64,000 nucleotides of DNA, from contig NC_061777.1 of NCBI RefSeq assembly GCF_022458985.1, forward strand, positions 14,845,668 through 14,909,667, written 5' to 3'. This DNA is from Mugil cephalus (taxonomy: Eukaryota; Chordata; Actinopteri; Mugiliformes; Mugilidae). Shown here one piece after another: positions 14,246 to 24,997 of this stretch; position 1 is the stretch's first letter; each line of letters begins with the position of its first letter. The notes under the pieces are model-generated. The model searched no databases. It saw only the letters and a program-made list of their open reading frames with translations, and was not told the origin of the DNA. The position numbers and the translations under genes are program-made.

Positions 14246-17200
14246 CTTGGTCAATTACGTACATAATCTCTGTAACAAGATTTCCAGCGGCAACACACTT
14301 CCAGCGGAACACTAACCCTGAGGGTCAGGAAGTAATGCTACATTTCTACCACTGCCGACCAACGCCTTCGCTCTCTCCTTCCCTCTGCGTCACTCCTGAT
14401 GAGAGAAACTGGGGATACAAACAAGAGATTTTGTGCAGATCTCTTTGTTCTTGCTGCCCTGGAGTGTGACACTGAGTGAAACCCGATCACGTACTCATCG
14501 TTGTCCCATTGTCCCACATATAGATGCAAAAACCCCAGTACCCAATTATTTTATATTATATTCTGTCTAATATATATTTTTTTTTTTAATGCATAATAGC
14601 TCTTTGCTGCTCAAGCTTTCCAGCACCTCTTCTTTTTTTGGTGCCGCTGAGACATTTTCCTCTTGTCTCTGGAATCCGTTTGCACCTCTTATGACAGATG
14701 CCTACACCCTTTTGAAAATGCTTGTTTTTAGCCGCTGACACGCACGGCTGTCAAGGCTGGATTTTAATATGCGGCGGGATTAATTCCGAGCAGCCTGTTT
14801 CTGGCGTAACCATTAGCATTAACCCCCTCCCCACCCGGTGACTCCCCTCCTACGCCCGTTGATGGATAATGGTGCTATTCCCTTCGGAGCAGTATCTCCG
14901 TGAGGCACGATCTGCGGGGAGACGTGGGAGGTCACGACGAACGCGGCAAACCCCTTTCTGAGCTCCCTGCCAAAAAAAGGAACTAAAAAAATGAGGCAGT
15001 TAAGAGCACAGATACACAAGTCTATGTAGACAGTGCATCACGCATGTTGAGAACATCAGATCCTCTCCAATGGGTCATCGTTATTTACAGTAGCTTTTTC
15101 TACCATAAAAACAGGATACAGCAAATAATCACACATTTGGAGAAACTTTCATCCACAAATTTAAATATAATGACTTTAAAAACCTTACTTTATGTTTTAA
15201 TGAATGGGCATCTGCCAGAAGGATGTGTAATTTTCTATGTGTAATTAGTGTGGGCATGTGGTGTCAGTGTATGGATATTCATGTTATCAGTTTCTTTGTG
15301 GGGGTTTTTTCTGTCCACATCTGTGTGCACTTCCCTCTTGCGTGTTTGAGTGTGTGTGTGAAAGAGTGAGCGTGTTACAATGATTAATGGGTCTGGAAGA
15401 CTGCCTCTGGGCTGAGATCAGGTGCAACAAGATTTAACTTAGCTGAAAACACTCAATTCTATTCCTACACATTCAATTAACCCGTCCCTGTGCACCTCTC
15501 ACTGCCTCGCTCCGCGGGGCCATTCATCACCGGGCTTACGCGTCACTCCGCTCCGGCGGCCGTCAGCCGCTCCCATTTACATCTTTTGTTCGAAACCTCT
15601 TTGTGTTCGCACTTTGAGAATCACACTTAACATTTAGAATCGGCCTTCCAGTTCAAGTACTCCCCACTCTAATGGGTATATATTAGCAGTATGCGCACCA
15701 CATCTGATGTTATGAACTCACTGAGGCCTCAAAGCGTTTATCCAAGACGTATTAAGCACTCATATGCTTTTATCATGCCCCTATGAGTTGAAAATCACCT
15801 CGGTAGTTGTCTGCAGGCTTCAAATTGTAGTACATAGAACACAATGAGTTACTTTACAATTCAGCTGTGAATTACTGGTTGGTCTAACAGGCAGTTACAA
15901 CCTGTAGTGGTTTTCCCCGCTGATGAGGATCACTCCAGTGTATTAATGGCCATTTGTTTCAGTAAATAATGTAAACGTTACATTAAAGAGAACTAAAACT
16001 CTGACTTTACATCAAAACATGTCCAATACTAATTAGGAGACCTTGTGAATTTACAAGTTGGCTGGCTTCCTGGGCCTGTAATTTGTGAACTTTCAGATTG
16101 AACTGCCAGAAACTAAAACATCTTTTAAATCCTTTTGGCAGTTTGGGAAAATGTTCCTGCCACTAAAAGATAAACCGCTCAACGTACGATATATATAAGA
16201 ATTATATGTTGTATTATATCTACATCTATATATTCTGGCCTCCAGCACAATGTTACTGCAGTGAGTTCTTTGAGTTCTTTGAGCTGTACTAATTTATATT
16301 TTATGTCCCTGTACGCATCAAGTCATCTGAGTTACTTTTCTCTCTCAATGTTAACAAGGTATGACGTCTTAAATAGATTTATTGTATTTGGTTTGTTTAC
16401 GTCACCAGACATGCATACGGCTTGCATGAAGCACTTGTTTAAATGCATTTACCTGTGCATGTGACCTGACCCATGAGCTCCACTGCGTGTTGCTGTTTGC
16501 AGGCTGGAGTTTCAGTATGGGTTCAGCGTACCAGTTCCACAGTTGGAGGGTGTTTGTCGTCGTCTGTGCGCTGCCCTGCGTTTGTGCGGTGGTGGCACTC
16601 ACTTTCATGCCTGAGAGCCCCAGGTTCTACCTCGAGGTAAACAGATCTTTCTGAATCTCTCGACAAATATTCAGTCTAAACCTGTTGAAGTCTCCCCTAA
16701 ATCCGCCGCATCAGTGTACATATCTTCAAGAATGCCTCGTCACGGTGCTGCACCGTTGTCCTCTCCTGTCAGTGCTTATCAGTTTTATATTCAGCATCTG
16801 CCAGACAAATTGAGAGTGCTTGGACAGTTCCCAGCAGCTTTTTAATCAGGAGGGGACACTGTGAGTCATTCCAATCTCTTGGAAGACTCCGTCCATGCAC
16901 CTGGAAGGAAATGAAACTGGAGATGTGTGACAGTGCCGCCGCGGGATATTCACGACCCACCATTGTCGTGACTCTCATCATCTGATCCGGGAGAAATCAA
17001 AGGCTCACATTTACGTACAGTAAACACGAATGCGGATGTGAAACTTGCACCTCTGTAAGTGAGACTGGTGTTGATCCCATAAATCCTTTGTATCATCTTC
17101 TCTCTTTTCCTTCCCTCTTCCCTCCGCTGTCAGGTGGGGAAGCATGATGAAGCCTGGATGATCCTCAAACAGATCCACGACACCAACATGAGAGCGCGTG

Positions 17201-20061
17201 GGCAACCGGAGAAAGTCTTCACCGTGAGTGTTTGTTTCTGCAGCGTGCTGTCTTGGCTGGGTTCCCTGATGCTTAAGGAGGCAAAGAAGATTATATTCTG
17301 CCACCACGGGGACAGGTTTTAACACTTTCACTGTGCAGGATCACATCTGAATTGTGAAGCTTCTGAAAGCTGTTTTGTGTCATTCAGGCTTATTTGCTGC
17401 GCGAGCTGTACTTTGGAAAAGCCTCTTAGTCAACACATGTTCCTTGAATTGATCGTACACTGTCCTACACACCGCTTATTTTCAGCTTTTTGATTCTGAT
17501 TTGATATTCTTTGAATCCATGATATAGTCTATACTTTTAAGTAATAAATAAACATTGCATCGAGTGAAGACTAAACTGATTAACATTATCAATGTAGTCG
17601 TTATACTGTTTCCCATTAATACTTTTTCAGGTAAACAGGATCAAAACCCCCAGACAGCTCGATGAACTGGTTGAAATGGAGTCAGAGTCTGGCAACCCAG
17701 TTTCCAAGGCGTTTTTTAGGATAAAGGCTGAAATACATGGGGTAAATATGTTTTTACTTAACTGCAACGCATGATTTTTAAGAAGTACTTTCATCTACTG
17801 TTCCAAATGTTTTTGTAACAGGTCACTTGTCTTTTTTTCTATTTTAGATCTATGTGAACCTTATGAAGTGCTTCAACTACCCTATGCAAGAAAACATGAT
17901 GCGACTGGCCATAGTGTGGTTCACGTTGTCTTTCGGGTGAGATTCTTTTCTGAGGTCATTTTTTTTTGGTGGCGAAAAAACAATGATAAAATGAAACGAC
18001 ACATTTCCTCGTTCATGTAATGACTCCAAGGAGTCAGACTTGTGGATTTCTCTCTGCTGTTCAGAAGTGGTCTAGAAATCAATCACAGCCAGTGGATCAA
18101 TGCTGTTTCTGCGGTGTCTCAGTGGGTGCGTAGATAGGAGGGAAATCATTTGGAGGTAAAACAAAAACAACAGGAAAAAGGAAAAAAAATCATCCTCAAA
18201 ATAGTGGCCCTCTGTGCTTCAAGACGTCTTTATGTCCACTGTTTTGCAAGATCTCAAGAATCAATAATCAAGAAAAAAGAGTCTTTATTGTCAGTATGAG
18301 AACATAATATAATTTTGCCCCCGGCTTAAAGGCACAAATAAATACACAGACATTTAAATAACACTTATAAACAGAAAAAACACCCTTAAAGTAATAGAAA
18401 AAAAAAAAAAGTCTAAAATTAACAATGTTCAGATGATGAGGTGATGTGTTGATTCTTGATATGCTGATGTCACTGTGTTCTTCTTATTGCAGGTATTACG
18501 GCTTGTCAGTCTGGTTCCCTGACGTCATCAAACACCTTCAGGCAGACGACTACGCCTCCAAGGTGAAGATCTACACTAACGAACGCATTGAAGGCTTCAC
18601 CTTTAACTTCACCCTGGAGAACCAGATTCACAAGAACGGCCTCTTCATTAGTGACCAGTAAGACGAAGCCAGCTCACTTGTATGGATGCAAAACAAAAAG
18701 ATAACTTTACATGCGCGTAAAGGTCCAGTATGTGGGATTTAGTGACATCCAGAGGTAAAGGTTGAAGATTACAACCAAATGAAAACAACTCATTTCTGTG
18801 TAGGAAAATCTAGGCTGTTTCAGAGAGGGTTTGTAGAAACAAGTTATAGGTGATCCCACACTAATGGAAACACAGTTATAAATGTTAAACATTTACGACA
18901 ATTCATCCCCCAAATCCTCCATATTGGACCTTTAAACCTGGACATATTTACACTATGCAAATAAGTGGAAGTTACTACACGAAGGTAAACTGACCTGTTC
19001 TTCAGATTCATCACCATGAAGTTGAAGTCCGTCACCTTCGTCGACTCGACCTTTCGTAACTGCTACTTTGACGACGTGACGTCGGTGGGTTCTTTTTTCC
19101 GCAACTGCACGATCATTGACGGATTCTTCTACAACACAGGTGAAACTATCAATTACTCTTCAACTCTTGCTTTGATGTGATCACAACACTTCAGTTGTGT
19201 TTTGCTCATTTTGATTGCCAGATAATTGTTTATCTCTGAGACAAGACCTCAGTGTAGATCATTGTTTAACGCTTTCCATTTATGCTGCATCCTTGGGGCA
19301 GATATTGATGATTCCAAGTTGGTTGATGGCACAGAGGTCATCAACAGCACCTTCACCCACAACAAGACGGGGTGCCAGATGACCTTTGACGATGACTACA
19401 GTGCCTACTGGGTTTACTTCATCAACTTCTTGGGGACTCTGGCTGTTTTGCCCGGCAACATTGTGTCCGCGCTCCTCATGGACAAAATTGGACGTTTGTC
19501 CATGTTAGGTAAGAATTAGGGAAAGAAAAGCAGGGTTAATACTTGAATGGTTTTAACCCTGACTGCAAAATGATTCACAGTATGGATGTGAATAATTCAT
19601 TGTGTGTGTTTGTCCATCAGGGGGCTCCATGGTCCTTTCAGGCATCAGCTGCTTCTTCTTGTGGTTTGGCACCAGCGAGTCTATGATGATTTTCATGTTG
19701 TGCCTTTACAACGGTCTGAGTATCTCTGCCTGGAACTCACTGGATGTGGTCACCACTGAGTCATTCCCTACAGTCCGGAGGTAGGGGGGGTGGGGGCAAA
19801 CATTGACTGCACATTCAATGGGCAGGCATTCACATGAAGGTTGTTCACTTCCTCTTTCTGGTGTTTTTCCTCTTCAGGGGAACAGGCTTTGGCTTCTGCA
19901 ATGCCCTCTGTAAGCTAGCTGCCGTCCTCGGAAACCTGATTTTTGGTTCCCTCGTTGGCATCACAAAGGCCATCCCTATCCTCATGGCCTCGTCTGTGCT
20001 CGTTGGAGGAGGACTGGTTGCGCTCCGGTTGCCAGACACGCGGGCAAATGTCCTCATGTAA
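2013..20061 (+). CDS. sv2c: Synaptic vesicle glycoprotein 2C (SV2C), 12 coding exons, 732 aa
   Basis: SV2 proteins are 12-helix major-facilitator-like glycoproteins of synaptic vesicles that modulate regulated secretion. Coding exons: 2013-2604, 11277-11457, 12283-12434, 16503-16636, 17134-17223, 17631-17741, 17848-17936, 18493-18657, 19006-19139, 19302-19508, 19621-19780, 19878-20061; all joins are GT-AG and sum to 2199 nt, giving 732 aa (human SV2C is 727). Seen: a charged cytoplasmic N-terminus with acidic runs (residues 52-60, 86-96), helix 1 at about 154-181, the MFS motif GGMSDKVGRRQ after helix 2, PESPRFYLE after helix 6, DKIGRLSML in the second half, and a large luminal loop (about 460-575) with pentapeptide-like repeats rich in F and C and N-glycosylation sequons (for example N538, N564, N570). 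The start MEDTYNNRTSLVKGAKD matches the SV2C N-terminus better than SV2A or SV2B, and iqgap2 follows downstream as in mammals. SV2 luminal loops are known binding sites of botulinum neurotoxin A; SV2C is the host protein. Confidence 0.96.
3306..3358. repeat. (TA)n-(TG)23 microsatellite
   Basis: A short TA run leads directly into about 23 perfect TG units. It is a simple repeat in sv2c intron 1. Confidence 0.97.
5367..5666 (-). pseudogene. Possible degraded THAP-type zinc-finger fragment
   Basis: A 99-codon open frame on the minus strand contains FHRLPYRDRDTLKLWL, followed about 25 residues later by VCKDY. THAP domains have a similar arrangement: F-x-x-P, a conserved Trp about 10 residues on, and a C-x2-H pair near the end. 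Here the final His is Tyr and the N-terminal C-x-C pair is not recognisable, so a working domain is unlikely. THAP domains occur both in host genes and in P-element-like transposases, which are common sources of such fragments in fish introns. The assignment rests on a short motif only. It lies inside sv2c intron 1, antisense to that gene. Confidence 0.3.
8478..8527. repeat. Short dispersed-repeat remnant, hAT-like terminus
   Basis: The segment contains GGACCCCCTAGGGGTC followed by a second CGGACCCCCTG and GTTGAAGACC. This pattern of alternating GGACCCC / GGGGTCC words is familiar as the terminus of hAT-type fish repeats. Only one end is seen, and the name is from memory of such repeats rather than an alignment. 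Confidence 0.4.
8536..8706. repeat. Degraded hAT-like MITE
   Basis: The left end has GGGCTGTCAAACTCATTTG. The right end has GCCGCTTTTGGCCCCCGGGC and then a TTTG-x-ATGACACTCCC block, which is an imperfect inverted copy of the left end. Elements with the end GGGGTGTCAAACTCA are abundant in vertebrate genomes as non-autonomous hAT transposons. The copy is short (about 170 bp) and the inverted ends are diverged, so it is an old insertion in sv2c intron 1. Confidence 0.45.
8759..8804. repeat. Tandem duplication of a 23-bp unit
   Basis: Two adjacent 23-bp copies beginning CTTCTCCAATTAAAACTGA (8759-8781 and 8782-8804) differ at a single base. It looks like a small local duplication in the intron. 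Confidence 0.95.
8908..9210 (+). other. Unrecognised 100-codon open frame in sv2c intron 1
   Basis: The first 60 or so codons are hydrophilic and charged (for example SEKGRTILLEYAAIKSEHDK) and read more like protein than the surrounding intron; the rest turns hydrophobic and cysteine-rich. I do not recognise a family. No splice context with sv2c is apparent and the frame is not needed by that gene. It could be a fragment of a transposon or retrogene, or chance. Confidence 0.15.
12997..13018. repeat. (TTTA)n microsatellite
   Basis: About five perfect TTTA units lie in sv2c intron 3. Confidence 0.9.
13271..13300. repeat. (TG)15 microsatellite
   Basis: Fifteen perfect TG units in sv2c intron 3. 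They lie 120 bp from a CA run, so the two could pair in single-stranded nucleic acid. Confidence 0.97.
13421..13474. repeat. (CA)27 microsatellite
   Basis: Twenty-seven perfect CA units in sv2c intron 3. The complementary TG run at 13271-13300 lies just upstream. Confidence 0.98.
14149..14244. repeat. (ATCT)24 tetranucleotide microsatellite
   Basis: Twenty-four uninterrupted ATCT units spanning 96 bp in sv2c intron 3. A run this long and pure is likely to vary in length between individuals. Confidence 0.98.
18280..18345. repeat. Probable LINE/SINE 3'-tail fragment
   Basis: The segment AAGAGTCTTTATTGTCAG with flanking AT-rich sequence resembles the TTTATTGTC / TTTATTGATCCC tails of fish retroposons. 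The same kind of tail recurs near 29020 and 50175. It lies in sv2c intron 7. No body of the element is recognisable. Confidence 0.35.
18718..18934. mobile_element. MITE with 22-bp terminal inverted repeats (sv2c intron 8)
   Basis: The left end TAAAGGTCCAGTATGTGGG and the right end CCTCCATATTGGACCTTTA are inverted copies over 22 bp, with a few mismatches. The length is 217 bp and there is no coding capacity. The internal phrase TTAGTGACATCCAGAGGT after the left end is typical of a MITE family common in percomorph introns. It sits between exons 8 and 9 of sv2c and does not touch the splice sites. Confidence 0.8.
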
Positions 20062-23000
20062 CACCAACGCGGCATCTGTCTCCTGGGATAAAACCTGAAG
20101 GGGTGAGTCCTATAGGACGCCCAGCGAGTATTTTGAGTAAGGAGTGCAAGTGGCTTGGTTCATACATATCTTATTATTAGTCACATTTCTAATATAACTC
20201 GAGTAAGATAGCAACCCACAGCGTATTTCATCAAACAGATCAGATCCTTGTGAGGCAATTACGAGCTCAGACAATTTATAAAAGAATTTTCTGTCTCTGT
20301 TTCACGTGACCAAGACGAAAATTCACCCAAATTTTTGGTGCTCAGGATTCGGCAGAGTTGAACTTTCCGGCTGCAGTCACCTGGAGACGCAGCACGGTTA
20401 AAGTTCAAGGCTTTTTAATATTGATACAATCTTATTAAGACGCGGCAGATGGGAAGGGAACCGAAAAACAAGCTGTAATGAGCACGGCCAACCTGCTGTG
20501 TGACGACACGGGGAATAGATGATCAGACAGCGAGGACTCATGACACAGCTGCATGGCAGCTGGCTCGCCCACAGGACCCACTCACAGAACACAAGACATG
20601 TGTGCAGAAAGCCAGAAAATAGAAACACCTTAAAAGCCATGTGCATATACGCGACACACACGTATAGATACTGTTTATTTCCTGCCGCACCATTGCACTC
20701 TACACACGATTGTGTATTTTGATCTGTGTGACATTTGTCCAGGCATCTGCAACCTTTTCAAAGTAGATCATTTACAAAGGAGACCAAGCTCTTTGCATTA
20801 CCTACTCAACCAAGAATCAAAAGGCCATACTGAAATACTGTATTTTACTGTTCCAATAATTGTATGTTCTGCTGAATCCGAGGATACTACTTTTTGTTGT
20901 TTTCTGTCTTATTGTGGAAGTTGCAATGACGAATTGTTCATTTCTGTCCAAATGCTGTTATTCCACGCCTTGTTCCGTGATCCCATTAAAGGCTCTCCGA
21001 CGAGTTCTCCTTCTCCTTTAGCTTTGTGTTGTGTCCTGCTTGTGGCAGTAACATGTCCCGCTGCTTCCTTTCAAACATGCTGAATGGCCTTTTTAAATGT
21101 GCCTCTCCTTGACTGGAGCAGTCTGCCCATAGTCATGTGCTGTCCAAAGGTTATACGCAACAGACGACAGAAACTGAACAGGGAGTAAAAATAGTGATAA
21201 AGTAGTGATCTAATTCTTTCGTATGTGTATCTGTGATATGTGGCAGATGAGGTGTGAACCCACATTTGGTCCAAACGTCATTTTGTTTTTGTTGGATATA
21301 CTTATTTGGCTTTTATTCTTGTGATATCATACTCATTTCCTATAATAATAGTGTAATAACAATGTGATCAGCCGTACATGCTGACTACATATAACTACAA
21401 AGTAATAACGATGATCCTCAGTTTTTGGGGGCCCCAGACAAAGTGTAAACTAGCAAATTCTGATATAATATAATATAGAATAGATGGAGAAGTGCCCTGG
21501 GGAGGGCTCTGGAGTACTGTTGATGCACTATAGGGACTTCATAGGTTTAAGGAGGTTCATTGTCATTGTAAAATATGCTAAAACTTTTTCAATTTTCCCT
21601 CAAAATTGTCCCTTTTATTTGCCTGTACTGATAACAATCACCTATTTATGAGGCATAATTAGTGCCATCCAAGATGAAAATGTCCTTTTTTTTCTATATT
21701 GTACCTTAAATGATTTTGAATTAACTCGGCTCAAACCTCAAACTTATGAAACCTATAGAAAACCAGTTAATAAAAGTAACCTCCATCACGTATTTATTGT
21801 GACTTACCAAGTTATTATTTATTTTTTTAAATCTAAAAATTCTAGTTTTGTCAAAATCTACTTGTACTTATAAAAGTGATCCATTTTGTCTTTTAGCATT
21901 GGGACCTCAATGCACACTGTTTAAGATTTAAAAAATAAAATCATGCTGTTATTTTCGACATGTACAAAACCTCTTAAAATCAAAACTGATACAGCTCTCA
22001 GATACATAAATATATATATATAAATCATATGAATTCCTTTGCTCTCAGTCGTGTTTAATTTGTGCCTGTGGACTGTATTTTACGTGGCTGTTAGCGTCAT
22101 CTCCTCCTGCATCCCTCCGTGTCTGTGCTGCCCGTGACTGCGGCGTAGACGTGGCTTCCCGCTGCGCCGCAGTCGGCTCGCTCACAGCTACCCCGAAAGA
22201 AAACAAATATATGCACTGTATGTGTGCGGCGTCCATTTCCACAGACCCTACCCTCGTCCCCAGATTTTATAAAAATCCGTTGGGAAGACATAGTGAAGTG
22301 TGCTGCTATTGCGCAAGATATTTTTTGACCATATTATTTAAATATTTTTGAAACAAGAGTGTGACATACAGATTTTAAATGAAAAGTTGTAGGTAGGTTT
22401 CGCCCCAATGCTATTTGCTGCTGTCAGTGGCAAGAATATCAGAAGGATGAACTCTAAATATGTTAAAACCATAGCTAGTGGCAGACCTACCTGTTGTATT
22501 GAGCAGAGATAATATTACCTGTCATGCTGGAGGTCGTTGGGATATGTCTTAAATGTACTGTATTTTTGTGAGCATGTGTGAGAGAGAGCGTGAGTATCGT
22601 ATGTGTGGCTGTGTGGACGCATTCCTGTAAATAATCTGTATATATTTAAAGCTGATATTGGTGAAGTTCTGGGTTAAGTGTATAAAAGCTCCTTGATTGA
22701 CTCATGTGTCTCCTGCTTTGTCCAAGCGATAAGTCCATCTGCTGTATCTCTGTTGTACATCTTCGTGTGTCCTGGGCTTTCACCCGCTACTCTGTGTGTG
22801 CGTGCGTGTGTGTACACAAACTTGCATGTATGTAAGAAAACTTCTTTTGTGCTCAACTTTGTGTTCTTACTGTAAATTCCTCTGGCAGAAAAAAAACAAC
22901 AAAAAACGAGGGCAATATTTCAATTTTCGTTGAGGGAAAAATGTGAATGTATCACTCTCGTAAGTTCTGTTCATCCATTTTATGGAGGTAGTCAAATGTA

Positions 23001-23200
23001 CGTGGACAATAAAGTTGTGAATATTATTGTGAAGGGCCTGCTAGTCAAGTGATGACTGACCTGTATGTTCAGGGGTCCATATGTGTGGAAAAAATGTGAA
23101 GAAATATTTGCCAAATGATGCCCTGTGAGTACTGTTACAGGAACTGGAAAAGCAGGGATGCAGACTGTGCTGCTTTTGAACATATAGAATAAAAGTTATG
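20062..23200 (+). other. sv2c: sv2c 3' UTR and candidate poly(A) signals
   Basis: There is no further coding sequence after the stop at 20059-20061. The stretch is AT-rich and contains several AATAAA hexamers, at 21769-21774, 21934-21939, 23008-23013 and 23188-23193. Long 3' UTRs are usual for neuronal SV2 genes, so the distal signals near 23010-23190 are plausible ends, but which is used cannot be told from sequence. Two partial TG-rich tracts occur near 22560-22620 and 22795-22815. Confidence 0.5.
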
Positions 23201-24700
23201 TTCTCTAGCAAATCACGCTGTACTTTTATTTCGCATGCTAAAATGAGTCTCTTTGCACTGCATTTTTTCACATTTATAAATGGGTTTGACATCTGCAACA
23301 AGTTTGAGCTGTAATTAGAAGTTAGCTTTGTTCATTATTTGCACACGCTCACGAGTGCTTTCCAGTGTGTACATTGTAAGTTGAACTTAACATAAATAAA
23401 CTCTAAATAAACTAACTAAAACAATAAAATATGAATAATGTGATATAAAACAGCTCGGTACTAAAAGGTTCTAATCTTCACTTTATGTTGACATCATTAG
23501 AAAAGAACTGATTCACCATTATGGTCATTTATGAAGTGGTGGTGCTTTGAAGCGTATATACAAATATCTCCAACATGGAAGCACTTCTTGGTACTACCTA
23601 CCTGCCAGCTGAGTAACATGCAGAGAACCACACAGAGTGCTAAATGTGTTCCCACCACTGACTGATTAAACAAGGTTCCCACTGAGTTCTTCAGCCATGA
23701 TCTCGAAGTAATGCTGACACCTAGTGGATAAAAAAAATAATACAAGGAACTGATGTTAAGAAGAGTTCAGTACATAAAAATTGTAAAAATAATAATTCAC
23801 ATTCTTAAACTCTCTCGATGGTGCATTAATGTTTCTGACTGCCGCTAAACTGACAGCATTTTTAAGGACATTTTAGACCCATGTGAGAAAACACTGATGT
23901 GTTGCCTGGCAATTTTATTTGTATTTGTATAAAATTAACATAAGAAACAAAACGGAAGCAGACAGCAAATGCATTAAATAATACATACAATACAATAATG
24001 CCGTGTCAAATTATATTATTTATTGTTTTGTATTGTGCGATAAAATACATAGGTACGTTCAATAATTAAACAAACTCTTATCTGTACTTACTAAGAAAAC
24101 AGTAGGCACACTAATGAAAAGAAATTCATTGTAACATAACAGGCCTGCAATAAATCTTAGCTTCGTGGAAATCATGGAAAGTCAGGAAGGTTGTAAATTC
24201 AACTGTGTTTTCATTTTGTAGGATGTAGTTGTGGCGCTGTTAAAATGGATTTAGTGGTCAAAATAGTAGAAACATTTTGTTAACCTAATAGCATTTTTTT
24301 GTTTTTTTTTTATCAAGCACACTGGTATCTTTATTGATGTTGTAACAGTAAGAAACATAAATAAATAAAAAATGACTCAGGTAATTATGCTATTGGGCGT
24401 TTTGTAACGCCACTGAATCAACAGCTAATAATTATAATTTTTAAACAAATGCTAAATACTATAACCTTCATAAAGCCAAGACTTTACGCAGGTTATATTT
24501 GAACCTGTATAGCTCTACCTAACAAACAGACGAGTGAGTGTACAGTGGAGAAAAACAAAGGTGCCATCACGGCATCTTCCATTTTTACCTGGTGGCAGTG
24601 AATACAGCATTAGTCGGGGTTTGACCAGCAGGTGGAGCAAGGTGCTGTCAATCATTTCATTTCGGAGCTTGGCGGGGCCAGTTAACACCAACCCGGAGCA
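23201..24700. other. Intergenic DNA between sv2c and iqgap2
   Basis: AT-rich sequence with scattered A/T homopolymers. I see no gene, RNA or clear transposon. Confidence 0.6.
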
Positions 24701-24997
24701 CTTTGTGCAGGAGGAGAGCAGAAGCAGCGCGCACACACACACACACCATGGGGGCTGAGTGCTGCATGTCCCACTTGGCACTTTCATGAAACTTTTGGAG
24801 ACTGCCACCCCCCAACTTTAGGCTCCCCCCCCCCCCCTCATTCCCCTCCCGGTTAGCTTCACCGACTCTTTTTTTTTTTTTTTTTTAGTTTTTTTTTACT
24901 CATCCTGAGAGGCGCGGCCGGCAGCTTCGCTCTAACGTTATAGCGTCTGAGTTATTTCCAGTTCAGACGAGTTCACAAGTGGAGGAAACGAGGCAGG
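24700..24997 (+). promoter_or_regulatory. iqgap2: iqgap2 promoter-proximal / 5' UTR region
   Basis: The 300 bp before the iqgap2 ATG are more GC-rich than the flanks and contain a (CA)8 run (24732-24747), a run of C (about 24826-24837), a T-rich run (24871-24888) and GGCGCGGCCGGC near 24911. No TATA box is evident. The transcription start is inferred to lie here because the first coding exon is only 46 nt and begins at 24998. Confidence 0.4.

Larger units (their letters stand above)
12435..16502 (+). other. sv2c intron 3 (4.1 kb), microsatellite-rich
   Basis: The intron lies between GTGAGT at 12435 and the acceptor AG at 16501-16502. It contains a TTTA run, a TG run, a CA run and a long ATCT run, each listed separately, plus a pyrimidine-rich tract near 13020-13140. 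The open frames around 13209-13896 are produced largely by reading through the dinucleotide repeats. No gene is seen. Confidence 0.85.
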
